From Halichondria panicea (taxonomy: Eukaryota; Porifera; Demospongiae; Suberitida; Halichondriidae): DNA of 64,000 nucleotides. Within the stretch, counting starts at the first letter, position 1. Each line of letters begins with the position of its first letter. Made by a program: the position numbers and the translations under genes. Positions 1 through 17,800 of the stretch are shown one piece after another. The notes under the pieces are model-generated. The model saw nothing but the letters and a program-made list of their open reading frames with translations. It made no database searches and was not told where the DNA came from. The DNA lies in the NCBI RefSeq assembly GCF_963675165.1, contig NC_087391.1:416001-480000 (forward strand), given 5' to 3'.

Positions 1-715
1 CATGTTATGCTTTCGCTCAAAAAGTATTAGTGTTATAGTAATTTCTATAATGAATTTTACATTAAAGTTAGCTTATCAATATAAACTCACTGAGAAGAAA
101 AGACTTATTTACATGCATCTATTGTTGTTATCTATTGTATTATGTGGCTTACCAGGACCTCAAGAAAGAAGAAAATTGCAGCAAGATCAGTTCAGTGTAT
201 ATAATATCTATTGAGAAGAAAAGACTTGTGTACATGCATATTGTTATCTATATTGTTATTTTGTGGCTTACCAGGCCCTCAAGAAAAGATGACTCTGCCA
301 GGAGAATATTTTTTTATTCTTGTATATACTTATTATTATATTACTTATTCTTGTAGATAACAGACATAGCCTCGATTCCAGGCCTTATCGGCCTTGAATC
401 GAGGCTAGAACAGACACAGTTAGCCTCGATTCCAATTGTTTAGGCCTTGAGAAGGAGGCTAAGACACAGTCAGCTTTACGTATCCCTCGTGCGGCTACGC
501 CTCGAGGCATAATTAGCAACACTTATTATTCAGTATTGACAACATGAACACAACAAATTAAAACACAATAGATAGATGAAATGGTGACACGTAATTATTA
601 ATACTGTTTGAGTGACATGGTGCCAGAGATTGAGAGGCTCTATATAGAAGTACACAACACAACACAACACATGCAGCTAGCTCAGTTCATTGTTCCAATT
701 CGGACAATCATTAGA
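1..715. other. Flank left of the FN3 gene, repeat-rich
   Basis: No supported gene. A block of about 90 bases starting near 91 recurs as a diverged direct repeat near 212 (period about 121). Positions 368-408 form a near-perfect hairpin around AGCCTCGATTC, and a partial copy of the same arm lies at 421-435. The stretch lies downstream of the minus-strand FN3 gene, so it may hold its 3' UTR, but no clear polyadenylation signal was seen. Confidence 0.6.
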
Positions 716-3700
716 TTAGACAATGGTTTCCACTCGTAGACTCCCTGCAGAGGAAACACAGTAATGAGTAATCCAGTCTATAAACATAATAGCCATAGGC
801 ATAATTATACCGTATTACTATAGAGTTTTGCGAGCATCAAACATTTGCAAACTTTGCGATGGTTGATCAGTTTGCAACAATAAAATCCTAAAATAATTAT
901 TACTATTAAATACACACGATCCTTGCCAGAACGCAATAGTTAGATCGCAATGGGTCAAATTTTCTGCTGATTTGGCTCATTCGCAAAGGTTTTTCACCAG
1001 CAAAACATTCTAGTAATACGGTAGCAGTTGCCCTGGCGACTATGTAATTAAAAGCAACATTTTTGGAGGTGTAAATGGCTCTAGGTTCATGCACTTACGT
1101 GGTTGGATGGTACGGCTACTGGTCCCAGACTTGAAGGTAGCTGCTGATGCAGCACTAGAGCATCGTACAGTGCAGCTGTTACTCATTACACTATGACAGG
1201 CACTCGTGGTTGGTTGGTGGGTACTGTGCGTGGGTAATAGCAGAAATGATTATAAATTACCAGTCTTTAAAAACATAATTATGATCGAAACACAATTATT
1301 GTTTACAAGGTCTGACTTCAGTTAGGGTATGCAAAGTGTACTTACTTTGTATTGAAGTACACAGAGTTGGATGGACAGGACTCTCCAGCCATTGCACGAG
1401 ATCTGTGGAAACAGAGTCAACATTATAGTCAAGAACTGCAAATTAACACTTTATAGCAAACAGTCAAGAAGTATAAACGCATGTGGACAACACTGTGGCT
1501 CTTTATTATCCGTTTTCTTACCTCACGTCCAGCTTGATGGGATCAGAGGAATTGGTTGGACAGGCTATCCGTGCTCGGTAGGTCATTGCTCCATTCACAC
1601 TGCTGTGGGCCACGTCATTCACGTAGATACGGTAACCGAGGATGAAGAACCCATTACTGCATCCTTTAGAATTACGACTGTAGAAAAAGAATAAGTACTT
1701 TAATCAATGGTACTTTTTCTTTCTTTTTTACATTCAAGTTATAGGTAGCATACAAAAGTAGCTGATTGTAGCTAATGACAATTAACCTACAGCTGTACAT
1801 GTATGAGTGAATATGCAGGAAAAGTTTGAATAATGAAGTGTCCTTACCTAGCAGGAGTCCACTCCAGAATAAGCCACCTCCTCTCCTCAGGGTCTTGTTT
1901 CACTGACAGCTGCTCGGGTGCTTCAGGCTTTTTTTGTTTCATTCTTAACAACCTCCCTCTTGATGTTCGACCATCAATCTCGTTAGTGCTACTCATTAAT
2001 CTCCGTGCAGGTGACAATTCCATTGGCTCATTGATGATCGTATCACTAGCTGCCAAACAACTGAGCTCTGTGGACCCGGCACGACTAGTTCTGTTGCTAG
2101 GACATAGTGTACTGCTGAGAGAGAGTTTAGCATGTTGTTCACTGAGACTTGATCTTGTGAGGGTGTGGAAGCCGTCGTCAGAGGCAGAGTGTACGTTACT
2201 GAGGTGTGTGGAGATGGAGTGGGTGGAGTGGGCGTCAGTGTGCTGACTATAGTAAGAGAAAGACGGTGTTTGTTGTTTCACGTACGGACTGGCTGGGAAA
2301 TCAGTGACGATACCACTTGTATGGCTACTTGCATTGCTACGAGTGTCTTCACATCCACTGTCCATGAGGTGGGCGGGAATATCTACATCAGACTCCGCCC
2401 ATTTATTGTAGCCCACTCGGGCAAAGTGTACGTGGTGACTCGGTGACTCGGAGCTGCGCTCGGATAATCCTTGAATTCCATTGGCTAGCGTGTGAGCGTC
2501 CGTCTGTGAAATATGTCCGTTGAGTAGCCATGACTCGACTCGAGCTGCTTTAGATTTACTCTCCTTCTCTTGTTCGACTCTTGTCTTGTTCAAGTGTGCT
2601 TGCTTAGAGGGCCTCCTACAATGCCTGTGATGACAGAGAAAGCACACATATATAAATCCAATTTTAGCAGCTCTATAGAGAGATTTAATATGTTCTTCAA
2701 TCGATCACCACTAAGCAACAGCTTGACAGTACATGCATGCTACATACATGCCCTCTTGGTTCCAGCTAAGATGATTATGAGGTTCAGTGAATACTTGACT
2801 AACACTAATCCACTAATCTTGAGTGAGCTGTGCTTACCTATACTTGAGAGGTGTGGAGAGGAGAGAGTTGCAGTGGTTGGTATGAGTGCTGTAATTAGTG
2901 GAAGGTAAACATGAACAACTGTATGACTGTGGTATTGTATCAGGTTACCAGTCATACACAAACACATTGTGAAGAGCTAAAAATAGCCATCGTCTCTCGA
3001 TGTTATTATAATTTGCTATGATACAAGCAAGCAAGCCATAACTTTTGCACAACAAATAAACAAGCCAAACTATTAGCCACAACAAATTTTAACAGTTAGA
3101 TGCTCGTACGGAGAGAGATATGACGCCCACTCACCATACTTGCACTGTGTACTCTTGTCCCTCCTCCAGTTGGTCTCCTAGCAACTCGGCCTGAGAGGAG
3201 AGACTTCCACTCACATTGACCCTCAATCTCTTGTCCAGGTGAACCTTGTACCCCAGCACAGTGTGACCATGGTTACTATCATCACCATCCAGCCTGCAGG
3301 GAGTGAGTCAATAACATAATAAAAATAGTGCTGAAATTTATAAAATTGCTCCGAAAGCCATTTTTGGGCAATTTCACTGAGTACAGCTTTATTGTTGAAA
3401 CATCAGAACCCCACTATATTTGCAACTGAACCTTATGGTGAACCCGCCCACACAGACAATACAAGGCTGCCTTAGTGACGTATGCTTGCACTTGATTATA
3501 CCGGTACTTTTATAAAGGTGCCAATTATACATAATAACTCAGGTAGTTAAAGCTAGAGCAACACCATCTTGTATGGATCCCCCCCAATTCCAAGAAGACA
3601 CAACACAAGCACACGCGATAACAGCAGAGCAAATAGTTTGACACACAGTGTCAGCCATAACTAGGTCTCACATGTACATGCATACATCTTCCCAACGCCA

Positions 3701-6700
3701 CAATACTTTCAACTAGATACAGAGGGGTGCCAATTGTTTAGCCTAAGGGCTCCTGGTTACCTAGTCAACTATCTCTATTCAGCAACAAGGTAATGTTATT
3801 CACGTGTGTCAAGCATCAGCTTGTTCATTAGTCAGAGCTTTTGTTGACAAATCTCTAGTCAAAATAATGGATTTCCCGAAAATGACAAAACAGTTTTAAT
3901 TTATAATCAAGATCCTTTCATAATGAATGTACCAGTGCTAGCTTGGTGGATTGCATTCTGTATGCTACAACAAAAAGGGAGATTCAATTTCTGTTCTGTA
4001 CGTTATTCTGTTTTTCTCACTATAACTTATAAGTAATATTACTCGTTGCTTACCTAACAGGGTTCCAGAGAACGTAGATGCCTCCCTCTGTGATGCTTGG
4101 CTGCACAGTCACACCAGTGGGGGGGTCTGGTAGACACACCCCCTCATCATCAGTCAGTCGAACAGGGACCACCTCACGCTCTGGTAGGGAATATCATACC
4201 ATAAAGTGTATAGTTACATATAATGAGGATTAATACATCTGTATGTACGTTTGCTAGCTGTATACGTACTAATATAAAATGATTCCCCAGAGGGCCTAGA
4301 AATACTACCCAGCAGTAAAACTAATTTAGAGGCTGGCTGTGAACAGATGATTGCTCTAATACTCAGAGGAATTGACTGACTAACAGTGATATAGGAGTAT
4401 CCATTGCTGCTCAGACTATAATATAATAAGAGAAAGCGGCTGGTGTCTGTATAAAGTGCTTATCTCCCGCTATGAATATCACAATAAACCAAATGCAGAC
4501 ATAGCTATTGAGTTTTTCGCTGTCATATTTCATATTCATAATTAATTTAAGTGGATAAAAATCTTCTAAACACAACAACAGAGTTGATCTTGTTGTGCCC
4601 CTAAGGCAGTGAGAAGTGGCTATATGACAGAGCCCTCCTCTTTACTGATATACATATCTGACCAGCTAGCAATACATACACGGCTGACTGTGTTCACACA
4701 CATAGAGACATCATTAAATCTCTTTGAAGGAAGTCGTATTTAAACCTGCTAAATGTACCAGAACAGGTAACACAACTAGATACATTGTGTCAGGCCGAGT
4801 GCACGCACGAATCACTACATGATTATCAAAACCGTTTTGTATTTGAATATTTGGAATCTGAAGTGCCCTGAGGGGATTCTTGAAACAAATAATAATTATT
4901 ATAGCTCATTGCATGTTTATTGTTTTAATGATGACTAAGTGTGTGATTGATGCCGTTTCATTGCCGCCACTTTCAATATTGTCTCAGTATGACCAATAGA
5001 TACACAATAGCCAGCCATTAGAAGTTAATGCATCCATGCTTATATAGTACATGCTTATATAGTTCTACAAATTGAAACACACTATATCAGAGCTGTGTTT
5101 GTTACATGAATGGCCGGCCAACACCGCGTACATTATTCTGTATAATTATAGTGACAGGCAATCCAATAGTTAATCACAGTTACTGACTAAATACTGTTAC
5201 ATAAAACTGTTACCACAATGATGTCTCCCCCATGCAGCATCAAACTCTACAGCAACTGCACACACTGCACAAGTGCCTGATTACAATAGATCCCTCCACA
5301 TAAAAGGATTGTCTGCAGCCTCCACTGTGTAAGAACAAGCCCCTAGGCTATAGGAAGCTCAGAGACAGCCTAAGTCCCCCCACACACACTTCCCCAGTGT
5401 GGTTAGACCTAGCTCTGATTACCCATCAATCTGACCAGACTCCCTAAAACAGAAGCCTCATTCCCAGAGCTTTAATAACTTTTGAAGTTGTTTATTATAG
5501 TCTGAGAGAACTTCCTACTCACTTTCACTACATGTTCAAACGCCCATGCAGTTTTGTTTTGTGATAGCTATGCATAGTGGGACATGAATAGTTGGAATCC
5601 ATGGCAGTTACGATACAATGAACATAACACAGCCTCCCACTGTTGTTGGTGATATGGTTACAAGAGACGTGCACACATTGACACGGATACTGCAACCAAC
5701 TAATAACTTAAGGAATTTAGAGAACTGCTTGCTGGGCATATTATCTGACAACAAATGGAGTTGATACGGTTTAAACAAGGGCAGAGAGCTGTAGGATCAA
5801 TAGCACACTGACACACAATATAGGTATAAGGTTGACAGATTATATACATTTATATCAACACTGACAATGGCAGGTTAATATACTAATTGAGAGCTGCAGT
5901 TATAGGGCCATGCATACCGCGGTACCGTACGCATTATGAGTTGATAGTGAATATGACAACAAAAGAATGAAACACACATTATAAGGCATGGTGAGTCAGA
6001 GAGAAGGGTGTGTGTAGTTGTGTCTAATTATAGGGTAGGAATTGTATGACACAGATAATCGATATGACAACGAATGGAGAGTCAGCTGCTGAGACAGCAA
6101 GTTGCTACTATGTACACATCTTAAGAAAGCTATAGCGTGAGAACAAGATCACCAAAACAATGCCTGGAATCGATGGAATTCGTTCACATTATATTTAATC
6201 ATGAGATATTTGGCACACTAGAATGCTTCAAGGCAGCGGTGGCAACATGGCCCAAGGGGCTCTCGTGTAATGATATTCATAGGCAAGCAGCTGAAGGTAT
6301 TGTGAGATATAAGGAAATATGTTATTATCACAAGACAGCAAGGGGGGGGGGCAGTACTGCACATGTGACCGTCATGGATATCAAATCACAATGCTAGCAC
6401 CGGTGAATTTCTAGATATAGACACATTGTCTACAGAGAGACAGTCAACAAAATATTTCGCATAATAGTACATACTACATATATAATTTAAGGGATCCTCA
6501 GGTAATGTTTTGTAACCTACAATGACAATTATTGATTGATAAACTGATGACATTATGGCCGGATGACTGAACTTATTACCGTGACATTCAAAGCATGCAA
6601 TGAGACTACTTGTTTGGGTCACCACTAATCATTCGCTAGTTTAAGAAATTAGGGGGAGGGCTAGCCTTCGATATGCAATAAGTGCAAGTTAACAGAATAA

Positions 6701-8547
6701 TAAGAACTCAACCACAACTTGGGGGTGCATGATCAAGCTCTATTCAAAGGACTCCTAAACCAGAGAGCTCTACAAAAGAGCAAGCATCACCTAATGTAAC
6801 AGAATCTCACAGGCTCAAACAGGTAGCTGCTGGCTTTTGGTTAATCTCAGACAATAGTACGTTTGTCCAACAACACATTGTTTACTTGTGTACTGTCTAA
6901 TTTAACTTGGCAAGGCTCGAGAAGAACTAACCTAAATTCCTACTTTGGAATTGTCCAGCACTGAATAGGTCAAAGGATCTTCCGTTTGTTAATTTAACAC
7001 TATTCACGTCATAAGTGCCAAATCGGAAATATGGGACCCCTAAGCTATGTTGCTATAGAAACCAGGAGAAGAACCAGACTGGGTGAAAGCAGAGTACTAC
7101 AAAATATTAAATAAACTGTCACTTGGACTGGTACAGATATATACTGTTCAAGTTTAATGGCCCGTGGGTGATTCTCTTGGGTAAATCATGGCGTGTAAAA
7201 GAACCAGAGTGGGTGAAAGCAGAGTACTACAAAATATTAAATAAACTGTCACTTGGACTGGTACAGATATATACTGTTCAAGTTTAATGGCCCGTGGGTG
7301 ATTCTCTTGGGTAAATCATGGCGTGTAATAGAGCACCTTTGTAGAGGCTATGGGATAAAGGCAGTCAGACTCCTGTCCTAATTTAGCCAGATATAATTGA
7401 ACTGAAATGGGTCGATAATCAAGTTGTTTCCCAGCTACTACAATCGATTGAAGTGAACCCACACATCCCCCTAACTACATACATGAGCATCCACGCAAGC
7501 CTACTGCAGCCAAGCTCTCTATTCAAGCTCTTGTCTGCTATGCAGAATCACACAGACAGACTATGTATGTACATGCAGTGATACTCACCTTTCCTTGGTG
7601 GAGGAGGTGGCGGCATTTTGACAATGGTCTCTGCAATTTTGAGCAATTTTTCAACATTTTCGTCTTCAGAATGCAGTTCCAAATCGTCCATTCCGTCAGT
7701 TTGATCTTCAGCGAGTGAGGGTCCATTACCCGAGTCACTAGCACAGAGCAGAATCTTGTCACAGGGGGCAGGTACTACGGCTGGTCTTAGGGATGGGCTT
7801 TCTTTTCTAGCAATTTTATCACAAGCACGTTGTGTTCGCTCCAAACTTTGACTAACTTCTTCCAATTGTGAGAGTAATCGTTCCATGTCCGGAAAATTGC
7901 ATTTGCGTTCGATAAGAGATGGTACTGAAGATCCAAACACTTCCTTGTATTGACAATACGGGTCTGTTTTCGTCGTTCTGGAACCATCTGTTCTCTGACG
8001 ATACGAGCGGGATTGAGGGACTGGTATGCGTAGAGTGACTAGTGGATTGGTGTGTGGTAGGGGGGTTGCAATCAGCTGCACTATGTGACTGGACTCCTGC
8101 AAGATCTCTGATACACTGGCTATGGGTGAACAGGGTGGGAACGAGAATCGTAGTGATATGGACGTCTGCTGGGGGACACCAAGCAACTGCTTCACTGCCT
8201 CCTGTGGGAATAGAAAAAAAAACTGCAGCATGAAAGAGAGCTTACAACCTCAGGCTATAGCCCATTATTCACTATTAATTTGGCTATATACACCCTAGCT
8301 GCATGCACTGGGATTAGCTACATGTATCTGTGCATGGTCTCACCTTAAAGAGAGACCAGGACTTGTGTTTCTCGCTGCAGGGAATATCAGGGAAACCCTC
8401 TATAGACAAACACCCTCCTTTAGTGTTGAGCAGGACTCCATGGGAACTGGTGCAGTTGGCTGCAGCAATGAGGCTCTTCTGTTGTGCTGTGGAGTCCACT
8501 TGCAGAAAATGTGGGACATACTTGATAAATAGCACTTTAGACGACAT
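716..8547 (-). CDS. Two-FN3-domain protein with PDZ-ligand tail, unrecognised family
   Basis: Eight exons on the minus strand: 8547-8344, 8201-7589, 4180-4054, 3293-3135, 2624-1848, 1677-1522, 1175-1099 and 744-716. All junctions are GT-AG, the phases agree, and the total of 2142 nt gives 713 residues plus a stop. Residues 1-272 are unrecognised; they include a short predicted helix (LLSQLEEVSQSLERTQRA) and a proline run before the first fibronectin type III domain (about 273-366, with PDPPTGVTV and GYKVHLD). A Ser-rich, probably disordered linker of about 250 residues follows. A second FN3 domain (about 612-700) has WLILEW and GYRIYVNDV. The protein ends in ETIV, which fits a class I PDZ ligand. 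The GYRIYVN strand recalls RIM-binding proteins, but no SH3 domain is present, so that name is not given. No signal peptide or membrane segment was seen, so it is probably cytoplasmic. Confidence 0.75.
808..1023. mobile_element. MITE with TACCGTATTACTA ends, in the last intron of the FN3 gene
   Basis: The stretch starts TACCGTATTACTA and ends with its exact reverse complement. The arms share a diverged sub-terminal region (TTTGCGAGC against TTTGCTGGTG). It has no coding capacity. A piece of the same family lies at 60004-60068 in a DENND5 intron. It is a small non-autonomous inverted-repeat element; the superfamily cannot be told from the ends alone. Confidence 0.75.
4181..7588 (-). other. Long intron 2 of the FN3 gene
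   Basis: A 3.4 kb intron in a locus whose other introns are mostly under 1 kb. No exon of the gene and no convincing ORF was found inside. It holds the 130-base direct duplication at 7071-7329 and otherwise plain AT-rich sequence. Confidence 0.6.
7071..7329. repeat. Tandem duplication, two 130-base units
   Basis: The unit starting GAACCAGACTGGGTG at 7071 is repeated at 7201 (GAACCAGAGTGGGTG) with only a few differences, ending at GGCGTGTAA. It lies in the long FN3-gene intron. The near identity marks a recent local duplication. Confidence 0.9.
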
Positions 8548-8796
8548 GGTTTATAGAATGGACAGTACTAGCTAGCTAATAACTTAGATATCTAGATTGC
8601 TGTTTCATGCACAAATTTAAAGACTGCCATGTGCAACTGGTTTTATTGAAATTTAACTTCCTCAAAACAAGGATGTGGTCGTTTACAATAATTATTAGCT
8701 CAAAAAGGACAAGTGAAATGATAACATACACACACACTGAAACTTGGAGATAATAAAACAATAAATCATGTGGGGATTAAGCTGTGACTCTATTCA
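8548..8796. other. Spacer between spastin and the FN3 gene
   Basis: This 249-base gap separates the spastin stop codon from the FN3-gene start; both genes run on the minus strand. It must hold the spastin 3' UTR and the FN3-gene promoter. No TATA box was seen. Confidence 0.5.
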
Positions 8797-14443
<5,647 letters not shown>

Positions 14444-14479
14444 CTCACTGCGACCAACGATAGATATGTACCAGCTCAA

Positions 14480-14863
14480 ACAAGTTCATAGGAGCATGAA
14501 TAAGTAGCCAGTGCAGCTGACAGTTTATATAATAGGGTCACATGTGCAGTTTAGTTCCAATTGGGCTTCTGCTTGCTCAGCATATGCAACTATACAAAAG
14601 TCATATGACACAGAAGACACACACTTCACATGATACTGGCCCCTCACCTGGTGTTCTAATTATCAGCTCTACACGGTCAGTGGCTATGGTGAAAAGGAGA
14701 TCAAAGCCAGACTGCAATTTTGTCTACAGGATAAATAATTGTTTGCTGAGTCAGCTATGAAGCCATGCCCACTTGGAATAGATGGGCGTGACCCTACCTG
14801 CTTGCCACGCCCATCTATTCACAGAACAACAATCAGAGCAAGAGTCATCATGCAGTCTTGATC
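14480..14863. promoter_or_regulatory. Divergent promoter region between spastin and transporter copy A
   Basis: Spastin starts leftward at 14443 or 14479 and transporter A starts rightward at 14864, so about 0.4 kb must serve both. A perfect 15-base inverted repeat lies at 14776-14790 and 14806-14820 (arm GAATAGATGGGCGTG), 44 bases before the transporter ATG. No TATA box was recognised. The promoter call rests on position. Confidence 0.5.
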
Positions 14864-17800
14864 ATGGCAGCCAGAGACTGGATTTACGTTTCTTCTGTGG
14901 CATTTTTCGCTGCACTGGGTGCTTTCCTGTCTGGATACAGCATTGGGTAAGCCTTAGGGTCAGTTGAGAAGGCTGTAAGGACAGAGGTCTGTCACACTAT
15001 AGTCACTGTTGCACTGCACACACTAATTAACAATGGGATGCATTGTGGATATCTAAATAGTACTGGAGTGTCTGTCAAATGACAGTATTGTATTGTTTGG
15101 CTGTCTTTGTGACCAGTAATGAAAGTGTTTATCTATTTATATCCGACATTCTGACTATATTAATATATACTGGAGTTTGCAGAATCTTTGCAACACACCA
15201 GTAAAAACGTAGAGCGTTACGCGTTCCTTATATGGATTTTGTGTACACACTGTGGTCTGTTTTACTACTTAAATGTGTGAGCATTTCCCATATAAGGAAC
15301 CACAGTGCTCAACACTTTTATTCATGTGTTGCAAAGATTCTGCAAACTCCAGTATCTGGTGATAGCTACGAATATATGCATGTTATAAGCATTGTAGCTA
15401 CCATCACTGCATTGGCTACCATAATGATGTCACCAGATATTCTGACATTTCATTACTGTGACATTCAATAGCAGATGTCTCTAATTGAATATAAATTTTA
15501 ATTATAGGTCTGTCAATGGTCTTCAAAACTTTGCTGGTTATCTGGAGTACTTTGATCTCGGGAACAGCTCTGTAAATTCTAGCTGCACTGAGACCTCACA
15601 ATTGAGAGAAGATAACAGGATCATACTGGTATTAAAGATTTATGCATGCAGACTTTTGTATAATTATGTTTATGTACATGAATATATTAGGGAGCCATCA
15701 TTTCGATTTCGAATCTTGGTGGAGCCATTGGTAACCTCTTTGCTGGCAGTAAGTTCAACACAACATCCGTTATCACATTTAAAAACACTGTTACTATATA
15801 TACAGAGCCTGCTGACTACTTTGGCCGTAAAGTAACTATTATCATGTCAGGAGTGCTGATAGTTCTTGGAGCAGCGATACAGAGTGCTGCAGTACAGGGA
15901 GCTCCATGGTAAAATCAAGAGTACAATATATCCTATAATTATTAGTTATTTCATAATCATTGCGATATGAAACATTGCGATATGAAACACTTAGTTAATT
16001 AATTATTACCCACTATACACTATAATTATATAGGATGGAAATCTTGGGTCGTTTTATTGGTGGACTTGGATATGGGTAAGAGATTGTTATTGGATTGCAC
16101 AATGCCATGAGTCGATCTGTGCAGCTCATTCTATTTGGCTGGCCCTGTGTACATTGCTGAGATTGCTCCAACGCATATTCGAGGAACCTTGACATCTCTT
16201 ATCGGCCCAACCATAGCAATGGGAATAATGACTGGCTATGTCACCAACTTCCTGCTGTACGATAAGCTGTTTGGTTGGAGGGTGTCTCGTCTACTGTTTT
16301 GTGTCTTTGGTTGTGTCTACATTGCCGGTATGTCCTTAATGCCCAGGACCCCAAGGTAACTGTGTCTCTTAGGAATCCATGTATTTACACACTGAACTGC
16401 AGGTGGCTCATGTTGAAAGGGAGAGAGTCAGAGGCACGAGAGGTGCTGAGAAAAACTGTCTCCAAGCTGGGACAGGAGGGAATTGAAGCTGAGCTAGAGG
16501 ATATTAGACAGACTTTAAACTCGGGACCAAAGATTAATATCTTACAGGAGCTTAAACTAATTCTGAAATGGAGAAATCTTAAACGGTATATATACAGCTG
16601 GTCATGGAACATGAATTGTATGGTACCATACATGACTGTGTTACAGGGTTGCGTGGTATAGTGCCCGGAGGGGAGAATGTGTAATTAAGGGTAGATTTAC
16701 AGGGTAAATTCGTATAAGGACTTATTGGGGTTGCCAAAACTACGTGTGAGTCCATCGTTTACTGTGTACTCTGTATAATTATAGGGTCTTGCTGGGAGCA
16801 CCTCTTCACATGTTTGCAGCTGCTTGTGGAACAGCAATATAGTGAGCTACCTGGTAATCATCAGTTGATCCGCAGCATAATTATTACAGTTATTATTTTC
16901 CCTGTATATAGTTTCTACTCTGAGCCGTTGTTCTGTTCTCTGGGGATAGTTCCGTTTGTGACTGCTCTTGTGATTGGAGGATTGACTCTCTGTGGAACCA
17001 CCTTCACGACCATCTTTATCGACAAGGTATAAAATACTGACACATTTCTCAGTGCTTATTTAACACGTGCATGCTACTGTGTATATAGCGGGTAATTTTC
17101 GTAGGGCAAAATATCTGTGGTTTTTGTAGTTGAAGCCGGAGGAGGCTGCATGGGTTGAAGCTCTGACCACCAATATATTACCCACGAATGAAGCGACCTT
17201 GGTTACTTTTACCATAGATAGAACAGTAGGATAGATAGAACAGTAGGAGGGATTGGAAACGAAAATGTTTGCGTGAAACACTCCGCGTTATAGGGTGTGG
17301 CTAAAACTACAAAGGATTATTTTTATAGTCAGCATGCTCATTACCTGTCTTGACTGCTCTACAATGTGCTGTGCATAGAAACAGTGAAATTGATGTTGAT
17401 TTTATTGGCAAGAGATCTGATGCACAGCAATAGCTAGCGAGTTGAATTTGACAGGTTTCAGGTAACAATAGAGGTCACAGAAAGACACACTGACAAAACA
17501 GAACATGCATGCATGGTATAATGCACAGAGACGCGCAGGGCCTCTTTACAACAAAAGAACTATTGTACAACAACAGACTACTAAGGGAGGCTCTGCTCCA
17601 GGAAACTCAACAGAGATAATTACTAATAAACATTCCTAACACAAACTATGGTAACTACACAATAACCAATAATTAAGTCTAAGTGTTAAAACACAGATTT
17701 TTCTAAAAAGTAAAGAGAATCTAGCTCTAAAAAGTCGACTAAGCCACTCAGCCACTATCACTAAACAAATAAATGCTATAAAAAAAAAAAGGAATAGCTC

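Noticed and set aside
1844-2446. Plus-strand ORFs over 1833-2446
   Set aside because: They lie opposite the long FN3-gene exon 1848-2624, whose splice phases fit the rest of that gene.
6137-6625. Short ORFs on both strands within the long FN3-gene intron
   Set aside because: No motif, no splice support and low-complexity neighbours; they are expected by chance at this length.
716-8547. RIM-binding protein as the name of the FN3 gene
   Set aside because: Only a short FN3 strand is alike, and no SH3 domain is present in the complete 713-residue model.
16814-17032. Alternative frame through exon 8 with an AT donor intron
   Set aside because: Placing the donor at GCAATATA then GTGAGC gives a normal GT-AG intron and reads GTAIYFYSEP in frame.
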